From Austropuccinia psidii (Eukaryota > Basidiomycota > Pucciniomycetes > Pucciniales > Sphaerophragmiaceae), in NCBI GenBank assembly GCA_023105745.1, contig JALGQZ010000002.1, positions 43,200,497-43,264,496 on the forward strand: a stretch of DNA of 64,000 nucleotides, given 5' to 3'. The notes under the pieces were generated by a model. It was not told where the DNA came from, ran no database searches, and worked only from the letters and a program-made list of their open reading frames with translations. Below are positions 31,501 through 41,428 of this stretch, one piece after another; position 1 is the first letter of the stretch; each line of letters starts with the position of its first letter. Both the position numbers and the translations under genes were made by a program.

Positions 31501-31999
31501 ATTCTTTCAAATATGCAAAAGAAAGATGGGATAAAAGTCATAAACCACCTGACTTCAAAATAGGAGACTTGGTCCTAGTATCAACCCTTAATTTCAATAA
31601 CATGAAAGGTCCAAAGAAATTGAAAGATTCCTTTTCAGGACCATTTATGATAAAGGCACTTCATGGACTCAATGCTGTGCAATTGGAACTCACAGGTGAA
31701 TTAATGACAAACACCCAACTTTTCCTGTAAGTCTGATAAAACCTTACAGCTCAAGTGAGAAGGAGTTATTTCCATTACGAAATAAACCCCCACTTGAAAT
31801 TCCCCCCCTGGAAGAAGGAGAGGAAAAGAAAATTGTAAAAGTCCTTAAAGAAAGAAGGACAAGAAACAAAAAAGAAAGGGAATACCTTGTAAGGTATAGA
31901 AATTCAACTCAAGAAGATGAATGGCTACTTGAGGAAGATATAACAAATGCTGATAAGCTACTAAGAAGGTTCAGACATGAAATAAAACCTAAAGAATAG
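28567..31999 (+). pseudogene. Element C2 pol: protease end, RT, RNase H, integrase, chromodomain-like tail
   Basis: [33 protein letters not shown]. RNase [40 protein letters not shown] deletion of about 11 bases at 30366-30372 changes phase (TAG). Integrase (from about 30379 in the new phase): zinc finger HECHDSVAAGHLSKDRTL...CQTCDRCQ. The first catalytic Asp is Tyr (HMYWVTALPP instead of MDW), the second Asp (IISDRDPKF) and the Glu (DGLAERMIQ) are kept. A second frameshift at about 31708 leads to KHPTFPVSLIKPY and the tail EREYLVRYRNSTQEDEWLLE, resembling a divergent chromodomain, with stop at 31997-31999. Confidence 0.85.
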
Positions 32000-33982
32000 A
32001 AAAGTTAAGAATTATTGAGCTTCAAGACTAACAAGGTCTATTGAAGAGGTAGTGTGGAACTCCTTTTAGTGTGGGATTGGATAAGGCAGTCCTTGAGGGG
32101 GAAATGACAGGTAAACAGTTTTAAATTTCCTAAATAATCCTGTAACCAAGGGTGCTAATGGTGTTTTAGCTGCCCCTCTGAATATACTAAACAATCTCCC
32201 TACAGAGATTACAAATAAATATTTAAGATTGTGGCTTTACAACTAGAGAAGACTCTTCAACAGTCTCTATCAGACCTATTCAATAATTAGACTAATGATA
32301 AAATAATAATAATTTTAAATAATAAATTTGTAGGTGATTTGAAGATGATAAGATAATAATTTAGTAGATAAATAATAGATATAATAGTACTGAGTGTTGA
32401 TTTTAAGTAGTTTTCTTTGTTGAAGGTATTTTGTTTTAATGGATAATAGTTCAATATGAGAAAATTTAGTAATAGTGATAATATATAATGATATTGTTTG
32501 ATAGTTTAAATAGTTGTTGTTTATAAATAATTTTGATAATATGTAGAATATATTTTGTGATAATAATAATAGTGATATAGATTTTCTTCTAGTGAGAAGA
32601 GTATAATATAAGTATTTTGTTGAATATGAGTATTTCACTAATAGATGAATTTATAATATAGGCAGACCTACTGTTAACTACAGCTATTTATAAACCACTA
32701 TTTAGTGTAATTTAATAATAATAATTTCTAGATTAACCTACTAGTAAAGGATGAATAATTATTCTCCTTCTTGTTATATAATTATTTGCATGAGGAAAGA
32801 GGAGAAAATGAGAGAGAGAGGTCTCCTTTTATGTTGTGAGAAGTACCCATGGGCTCTCCATGTAAAGGTTTATTCTTGCCCTTGAGATAATTTTGCTGGT
32901 GTAGCATTTTGTAACAAAAGTCAGATGAACTATCTTTTATACTGCATTAGTAATCATGCACAGCCTTGAGATGTTAATGCAAGTGCATAAAGTTGGAAAT
33001 GGTATCATATGACTGAGATATTTTCACCATTTGTTTGGTCAAAATGAAGGTTGAGATGTTTTGCTTGGTGAGGAATTTTGAGATGGTGTCATTTGATCAA
33101 GATATTGCACCATATGTTTGGTATATTGCACCATTTCTGAAGCTTTATGTATATTTTAATTAAACTTTAATACTATTATGCACAGCCTTGAGGGATTTTA
33201 GCTGGTGAATAATTTTGAGAGGGTGTCATTTGATCCAGATATTGCACCATATGTTTGGTTTGTTGCACCATTTCTGGGGGGATGATGTGATTTTGTACAG
33301 CTATTGAACCATAGGTCTGTGCACTGTTTGAGCTTTAGGTGGAGAATTCCATGTATTGTGGGAATTTGATTTGTCCTGTATGATTTTTTTTCTTTTCTTT
33401 ATCCAACTTAATTCTGTTTTCAATTTATATTTACTGGCTTATCAGGTGGCTGTGCTTGTATTTCCACAGATTTGCTGGGTAATTTAAGGTTTTTGATGGA
33501 TTTTTCATGCATAAATTTATTTATTTCTTTTTCTTTCTGTCTTGTGACTGTTGATTGATACAGTTTTAATTTATTCCTTATTGAAGTGGCCTCAGTTTAA
33601 TAACTGAATTGCTGAGTAATGTAAAGATTGAGCAAAGCCTGGGTAACTTGAGTGTTTCACTACTCCTCTTACTGGTAAATTTAACATTCTTGCTAGCTTG
33701 TCTTTTTCTTTTCCTTATTTTATTGTCATTCTTGTAATCAAATGGACCATTCTTCTAGTATTTGCTTATGGGATTATACATATTGATGAAGTTAAATCCA
33801 TTATATTTCTGAATTCCTCTATTGTAGCTGATTAATTATTTATTTTTCTTTGTTGTTTCTTCAATTTATAGCCTTATGAATGCAATTTGACTTGAAACTG
33901 GGCCAATAAGGTATGGAATACCACAGTAGGACAGTGGATGATACCCTAATTACACATATCAGATTGTGGTACACTCCTTTTT
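32000..33982. other. Element C2 long 3' non-coding part, probable further insertion
   Basis: C1 has only 140 bases between pol and LTR; here there are nearly 2 kb, so an insertion or expansion is likely. A GAGGGGGAAA stretch followed by TGACAGG at about 32095-32111 resembles a polypurine tract plus LTR start, but I cannot define an end. A unit containing TGATCNAGATATTGCACCATATGT-type sequence occurs at about 33063-33135 and 33205-33280. ATGCACAGCCTTGAG occurs at about 32955 and 33178. No coding sequence recognised. Confidence 0.4.
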
Positions 33983-33994
33983 GGTGTTAGGGAA
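33983..33994 (+). promoter_or_regulatory. Element C2 degenerate polypurine tract
   Basis: GGTGTTAGGGAA before the 3' LTR, compared with GGTGGGAGGGAA in C1. Confidence 0.5.
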
Positions 33995-35956
33995 TTTGAA
34001 CCTTTGAGATATGACCACATACCCAAAAAGGTCACAAGAAATATTCAAAATAATTATACATTAAAATTAATTATCTTAAAACTACAAAAATACCATAAAT
34101 GGGCATAAAACTTTTTTCAACTTAAAACCCAATTAATAAACATGTGAAAAAGATTATACCATTGGATTCCCCATGGTAAAATACACATATACCATTTTTA
34201 TGGCATATCTGTAAAGTCAATATTTAATGAGTTATAAGTAATAATACCTTATAAAAAACATAAATCCCTAATTATTTCAAATATCAATGAAACAACATGT
34301 AAAATAAATGGTATTATTGGATTATCCATAAACCTTCACACATAAAACAATTAAGAAGCTAATCTCCAAAGTCAATACTTAAGGAGTTAAGCTGAATATA
34401 TGCACTTTTTTGGTCAACGCATATATTCAAGGATTTTAGCTGATATCTTTTGAAATATGCATGATAGAGTGATGAACCAAAAACAAAGTCATCACGTAAT
34501 TACTGTGGAAATACAGAAATGAGCTTTATTTCACAATCTATAAACAAGGTTAAAACCTGTAAGCAATTATAGAGCAAAATCAATAGAGCTGTTGATCACT
34601 TTGTTGTGAAAGTGGTCCAAACTCAAAAACAAGTAGACAGTCAGACTCTACTAGCTCATTTGTGAAGAATGACGTACTTCTTATTATAAAATTCAGGGTA
34701 TAACCCCATGAAATCATGTTTTGAAGTTTAAAATATTAAATTTCAACAGAAAAGATAAGTTACAAGAAAAATCATCAAAAATAGAGTTTTGATGATGTAA
34801 TGAAATTCTCTTGGAAGCATAATTAGTTTATTCCAAGCTATTAGAATTCACTCTCTTAATTTATTTAGGGTGTAAAGCTTAAAAGTTATTAAGGATCAAA
34901 GTTTGAGCTTAATTTGATCATTTATGATCACTCACTGTAACCTTAAATTAAGTTTAACAGTCATATGAGTGATATAATTGGTTAATACTGTTATTTTATG
35001 ATTAAAACTAATAAAATCCACAAATTTTGGGGTTCTGCCAAGCCTTGACATCATCAAGCTTAGAGCTATAGTGATAACTCTAAATAATAGTGTAATAATG
35101 AGATAATATGGCTTGATCATGATGTAATCATCACCAAACCTTAAAGTATTGATCCATTCCAGTGGATATGATCAGTGCACGTCTACTAGAGGCCTGTTGG
35201 ACTCTAGGAGGAAGGAATTCAATATAAATAAGAGCTCTTTTCACTCTATTTCCCCCTCAGACACTTACAAAACATTAAATCATTAAATAAAAAGGTAATT
35301 TCTTTATTCTTTAATTATAAAGCTTTTATATTATTAAATAACAAAGATAATCTTATAATAATCTTCATCTCTGACGTGATTATTGCAATTATTTAATTTT
35401 TTTGTTTAAATTTCTCTTTAAAACCTCAATTCCACGTAAAATCAAGAAAAACTGTAATTTCTCTTAAATTGTATTGTAACTACAATTTAAATAAGTTGTA
35501 TTTACATTTCTAGGCGTAAAATTATTCAAAATTATTATATTCAAAATTGAAAGTAGGTTATTTCTCTATTAATATCCTAATAATTCTATAATTAATATAA
35601 ATAGTATTTATATTAATTTATAACTTTAATATTAGTAATATTATTGTTATTAATTGTTTTTTATTAATGAAAAACAATTTTTTACGCCTTTATTATTTGT
35701 TGGTAACAATAATAAAGTGCTTTTAAATATATTAATTATCTTATATTAATATATTTATTTTATTGTGTTATTTTTTTATAATATAAATTATATTATTATA
35801 TTTATTTAATAATATAATTATTTTACGCCATAATTATAATAATTCTTCATTATTATAATTATTTTTATCTTAATTATTTCATTTATAAGGACATTCATAG
35901 TACAATTAGTAAAATATTAGTAATTTTTACTTATTATTTCATAGTCAAACCTTACA
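33995..35956 (+). repeat. Element C2 3' LTR (1962 bp)
   Basis: TTTGAACC (first bases mutated from TGTGAACC) to CAAACCTTACA, followed by CATAC (35957-35961). Confidence 0.9.
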
Positions 35957-37835
35957 CATACCCAAATAGGCCACAATTATTTCAAAAATAAATTCTGAAC
36001 TATGCACAACTCATAAGTCACACATATATTCAAAATTCATCCTTTTTTCTTTCAGAAAAGATGACTAACTTTTTATTGAGTAGGTAAATCCATGGATTTA
36101 AGGCCAGATTTGTATTCTACACAAAATTTCACCTAGGGTAACTCCATAGAGTGAATAAGCTCAAATCAACCATTTGAGGTGGTAATATGGAAAATACTTC
36201 AATACCACATAAAAGATCTGTGAAAATTTTTGTTTTTCTCAATTTCACGCCAAAATAATGGGAATGTGAGGCATCCTATGTTACATATACACTAAGAATA
36301 GTGTTATTCATGTTTTTGGCACTTAATATTATGGTATTCCTACAAGCACTTCTGGTACACCCATAGTGGATATCTTGAAGCTTGAATTTCTATTTTGACG
36401 TGAAAAATAGTCAAGGGGGACAAAAGACATCAAAGAGAGCCAGGGTACCCAGCTTCTGAGGCCTCTGAGGCGTGGACAGCTCCAAAGCTTGGAACCATGG
36501 CTGATCTTGGCGCAATTAGTAAACTAAAACCTTTTGGGAACTTGGTTACCATGTTACACTTCAGTAAATCATAAGAAAATAGCAATTAACCTGCTACTTT
36601 GACATGCCAAGGAGGTAAAGAGAAGCTTAGACTCCTGTAACCATGTCAATTCTTAATGAATTTCCATGGATAAACCCCAAAAGAGTAATTAATCCCATTT
36701 TTGGACTAGTATCCATTGATTTACCTCATAGAAACCAGCCATATACTGCTAATTGCAATTCTATGGAGAAATGAGGTAAAACCTTCAAAAATTCATTAAA
36801 AATACAATTCTTCATGAATCTTTCTGAAACTTCTAGGACCAATTGAGAGCTGTATAATCCATATAATAACCAGAAATAATTATACTTTTCTATGTAAAAT
36901 TGAAAGCTTTACTTACAGTCCGTTCTTGAAGTTTCCACATGAAACACAGAATCTTTAAAAATTTACAGAAAATACATTCTGTGATTAAAGTTCCAATAAC
37001 ATTGATAACTTTGAGAAATCGATCATTATTTTGGAATAAAAGAATATTTCAAGTTTTTACTCCTTTTATTCTTAACCATAAATTGGTTGGTAGTCCCGTA
37101 AAAGCCTTGATTAAGTAATTATGATAATCTTATGTGACAACAGATGATGCAATCAATAATCCAAAAAGATTTATTGTTTTCTCACTCACTGGTTCTCCAG
37201 TTTGCTCCATGACACTTCTCTGCAAGCTGTCTTAGACTTAAAAGAGGCCTCCTCTTGCTGTTTTTTCCAAAACTCATCGCATTATTCAAATATACCTTTA
37301 GTACCAACAAGTAAGTATTAGCTAAAACTTTTCTTAAGTATTTTATTCTTTCAGAAATCAATCAGAAAGACATGAAATAATATAAATCAGCTATTTATTC
37401 TTGTATTATTCTTATAAATCAATTTTGATCCATTAAATCCACGATTCTACATCAAATCTCTCTACTATTATCTTCTAAAAGGTTCATTGTATTAATAGTG
37501 AGTGATTTATCATAATTCTTAAAGTTTTCCTGTATTGATAGTTTTCTCAAAGAGCTATCTTTATAATTTTTATTGTAAAAGATAATTATATATCAAAATA
37601 ATTTGATTCTTTTAATAAAAGAAGTTTTTATTAATAAATTCTTCTTGTAATTGATTCTTTTAAACAATTACTGTTTACTGTTATAATCACTGGTAGTGTA
37701 TAACACATAAAATAAATAATTCTTTAATTATTTAATTGTGGTTATAATAATTTTTATTATTATATCTCATAAAAAAGGTCATAGTACTGTTTATTAATAG
37801 TAATATTATCAACAGTTTCATAGACACCTCTTACA
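35957..37835 (+). repeat. Element C1 3' LTR, remainder after C2
   Basis: Continues 13361 after removal of C2 (CATAC shared) and ends GACACCTCTTACA. It is the reverse complement, diverged, of solo LTR F (38442-40309), so the two form a palindrome with ~600 bases between. Total C1 LTR about 1.9 kb. Confidence 0.8.
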
Positions 37836-38441
37836 CTCCTTCACCAATGAAAGTTGGCCATTCCTCTATTCTGGGGATGTCCTTGAAATTACAGGCAGTT
37901 TCCACCTCTGCATTGCTTGAAATTGTATGATGTAAGTCATTATTCAATTTAAAAACATTTCAGTAAAGCATTTGTGTGTACTGTCTTGTAAACTCAATTT
38001 TAAATGATAAATTTTTAATACTTTATTGGATATTTTCTTTCAGTTCAAGTCTTGCTTTATCACTTTTTTCCGATTTTTCTTGGAAAAGAGCTGCATTGTG
38101 ACAAGTTGAATTTTCCAAGTTTGGGACTTTTATTCTCAAATCTGTTAGTTGTTTATTAACAAAAGTAATAGAATTATCAGATTGTTGATTGGTAAAAGTG
38201 AATTTGGACTCAATTCTCTCACAAATATGCGTCAAAGACAAAATATTGCCCTTATTCACATTTTTTAGACCAATAATGGTCTTTTGTGACTCTTTCACAT
38301 AAAACATTTCTCTACCCAACTTTTTTGGCTATACTACAAACTGTTGAGCTTTGCTAAAAAAAATTATTACAAGTTTCAATGTGAGATACAAGCTTTACAA
38401 GGTCTATTTCTTTTACAAGGATTTATTTATCATTTCCTCCT
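37836..38441 (-). pseudogene. Element G gag fragment
   Basis: A 98-codon ORF (38319-38023) contains KSDKARLELKENIQ, matching C2 gag KSDEARMHLKDDIQ, and a coiled-coil look. Further on, the minus strand at 37836-37862 reads WPTFIGEG, matching WPTFTGEG of C2. The fragment ends at 37836, where C1 is inserted. The right end is interrupted by solo LTR F. The 60-odd bases after F (40315-40370, minus) again resemble C2 gag (TLMEF segment), supporting a once-continuous gene. Confidence 0.7.
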
Positions 38442-40309
38442 TGTAAGATGTGTCTATGAAACTGTTCATAATATTACTATTAATAAACAGTATTATGACT
38501 GTTCCTATAAAATATAATGATAAAATTTATCATAACCAAAATTGAATAATTAATTGATTAATCATTTCTTTTTACTAATTATACACTACTAGTTATTATA
38601 ACAGTAAGAAGTAATCGTCTACAAGAATTAATTGCAAGAAGTATTTAAAAATAAAAATTCTTTATTAAAATGATAAGATTATTTTAAATATATAATTATC
38701 TTTTTCAATTATAAGTATATTTCTTGAAGAAAACTATTACTAGAGCAAAAAAAATCAATAATTAATAATAAATCACTGACTAATACTCCAATGAACCTTG
38801 GAAACAGATTGTTAGAGAGATTTGACAGATAATTGTGGATTTAAAGGATCAAAATTAATTTCATAGCAGTGCTACAACAATATATAGTTTATTTATATGA
38901 TTTCATTTCCTTCTGATTGATTCTGAAAGATCTGAACCCTTAAGAAAATATTTAACTAATACTTACTTGTTGGTAACAAAGATATAATTGGATAATAAGA
39001 TGATTTGAAAAAAGCAGCAAGAGGAGGCCTTACTTAAGTCAAAGACAGTTCACAGAGGCATTCCATACAAAAAACTGAAAAAACCAGTGAGTAAAAAACA
39101 ATAATCCTTTTTGGATTATTCATTGCATCATCTGCTGTCACATAAGATTATCATAATTACTTAATTGATGCTTTTACATGACTACCAACCCATTTATGGT
39201 TAAGAATAAAAGGAGTAAAAACTTTAAATCTTTTTTATTTCAAAATAGATATTTATTTCTCAAAGTTATGAGTTTTGTTGTAAATTTCATCACAGGTTGT
39301 CTTTTCTGTGAGTTTTTGAAGATTCAGTGTTTCACATGGAATCATCAAAAATGAACTGTGAGTCAAAATTTTAAATTTTCTAATGAAATAATAATTATTT
39401 TTTTGTTTATTTATTATTCATACCATTCCCCATTGGTACCAAAGGTTTCATAAATATTCACTAATAATTGTATTCTTAATGAATTTTTGAAGTTTTTACC
39501 TCATTTCTACATGGAATTGCAAATAGCACAAGATGGCTGGTTGCTAAGAGGTAATTCAATGGATACTAGTACAAAAATGGTTTTAATTAATCTTTTATTG
39601 TTTATTAATTGAAAATAATCAAGAATTGACATGGTTACAGGAGTACAAGTTGCTCCTTACCTCCTTCTCATATCAAAATAGCAGCTTATTTGCAATTTTT
39701 GTATGATTTAATACTAATTGGTCCATTAGTGGCCATGGATCCAATATTCAGAGCTATCAATGCCTCAGAGGCCTCAGAAAATGGGCAGCCTTGCTCTCTT
39801 TGATGTATTTTGTCCCCCTTAGCTATTTTCACTTCAAAAATAGAAATTCAGGCTTCAAGACTGATATCCACTATGGGTGTACCAAAACTGTAAGTAGGAA
39901 TACCATAATATTGAGCTCCAAAAATCACTATTCTTAGTGTATATGTAACATGGTATTTCTCACATTCCCATTACTTTGGCATGAAATTGAGAAAAACAAA
40001 ACATTTCACAATTCTTTTATGTGGTATTGATGATGTGGTCTTGAATTATTTTCTATATTACCACCTCATAGAGTTAAGTTAATCTTATTCACTTTATGGA
40101 GCTGCCCCAGGTTAATTTTTGTGTAGAATCCAAATCTGGCCTTGTATATATGGATTCACTTACTCACAAAAAAGTCATTCATCTTTCCTGAAATCCAAAA
40201 TTACAAATTTTGAATATATGCATGACTTATTTGTTATGCATAGTCCAGAATTTATTTTAAAGATAATTGTGGCATATTTGGGAATGTCAAATATATCCAA
40301 AGTCTCACA
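38442..40309 (-). repeat. Solo LTR F with target duplication CTCCT
   Basis: Reverse LTR, TGTAAGATG... to ...GTCTCACA (1868 bp), same family as the C1 LTR. CTCCT stands on both sides (38437-38441 and 40310-40314). No internal region is present and the flanks read as one gag gene, so this is a solo LTR left by LTR-LTR recombination, inserted in element G. Confidence 0.8.
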
Positions 40310-41428
40310 CTCCTACTTTTTTTGTATTCCATCAAAGTTTTTTTATCCCATATGAAACTGCCCTCTTTCTTCATCAATTAAAATTATTAAGTTCACCAAT
40401 AAATATTAATATAATCATTAAAGTTTTATTGATTAATTTAAGCTTTGAATTAAGCATTTCAAAATTAATATTTTTATGTTCAAGGGAAAAGTGATTTACT
40501 GTAGTATTTAATATTTCATTGAACTTGATGCATCTGAGAGAGAAACAGAGGAAGGAAGGGTCTTTAAATGGTAAAGATCCTTAATCCTAGTGACAATATA
40601 CCTCATATGTCCTCTGAAATTATTCTATCAACTGTAATTGATCATTTGTTTAAGGTTCATTCAGTATTACATCATTATTGAACCTTCTTATCTCATTAAT
40701 ACACCTTAATTTAAATTTATCACTATGAAATTTAATTTGATGACATCATAAGCTTGGAAGTGATTTATTTTAATGGATAAAGTTATTTTTGAACATACAA
40801 TACCAATATCAATCAGTTTTATCTCTTATTTAACTGTAAAATTCAATTTGAGATTAAATTTAAATATTAACAAAAGTCCATTTTCTACTCTAACCTTAAT
40901 TCTCAATAAATTTTAAGTTTTTCATATAACTGTAATTAATGAAGTTAATTTTAATATTTTTTAATGTCCTTAGAAGATTTTCTTACATCATCAAAACTCT
41001 ATTTTTGATTAATCTTCTTGTGAGTCATCTTTTCTGTTTGAATATACTATTTCAAAGTTTAATCCATGATTTCATAGAGCTATATCTTGAATATCATTAC
41101 AAAAAACAATAATTCATTTCTCACATATGAGCTAATAGAATATGAATCTTTAATTTTTTTGATCTTGGATTACTTTTGGTTTGGATTAATTGGTTGTTAT
41201 GACCATTTTTAATTAATTTCTCTTTATTATTTATAATTAATTAAATAAATTTGATAACTTTTTTCTTGGAGTTATCTTGTGGTAACTTTCTCTTTGGATA
41301 ATATCTTTATTATGTGTGTTTCAAAAGATATGAGCTAAAAACCATCAATGTATGCACTTATCATAAAATTACATATATCTAGTTATCTCATTTATTATTG
41401 GTTTTACAGATATGACATCCAAAAACTC
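40310..41428 (-). repeat. Element G remnant: gag scrap and old LTR fragment
   Basis: 40315-40370 resembles C2 gag. From about 40500 to 41370 the minus strand aligns with the C2 LTR between about 13790 and 14640 (e.g. the CCATGATTTCA segment near 41066 and CATCATCAAAACTC near 40988), strongly diverged. The first ~430 bp of the LTR are not present next to it. Confidence 0.55.

Larger units (their letters stand above)
13362..35956 (+). mobile_element. Element C2: complete gypsy element (interrupted by E) inside C1's LTR
   Basis: Plus-strand element bounded by LTRs 13362-15326 (1965 bp) and 33995-35956 (1962 bp), with 5-bp target duplication CATAC on both sides. Order: LTR, primer site, spliced ORF0, gag with overlapping ORF, protease, RT, RNase H, integrase, chromodomain-like tail, about 2 kb of non-coding sequence, LTR. 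E is inserted at 16149/16150. Without E it is about 12.4 kb, longer than D (9.6 kb), partly from the non-coding part. Coding capacity is lost through stops, an approximately 11-base deletion and a frameshift. Confidence 0.9.
10399..37835 (+). mobile_element. Element C1: gypsy element interrupted by B and by C2
   Basis: The visible parts are pol (10399-13193), the 3' untranslated part and polypurine tract, the first 28 bp of the 3' LTR (13334-13361) and, after C2, the rest of that LTR (35962-37835). The 5' part lies left of B, outside the window. The LTR end at 37835 abuts reverse-oriented gag of element G, so C1 is inserted in G. Confidence 0.75.

Noticed and set aside
32315..32638. 107-codon minus-strand ORF rich in Tyr, Ile and Leu
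   Set aside because: AT-driven composition, no motif, in non-coding part of C2.
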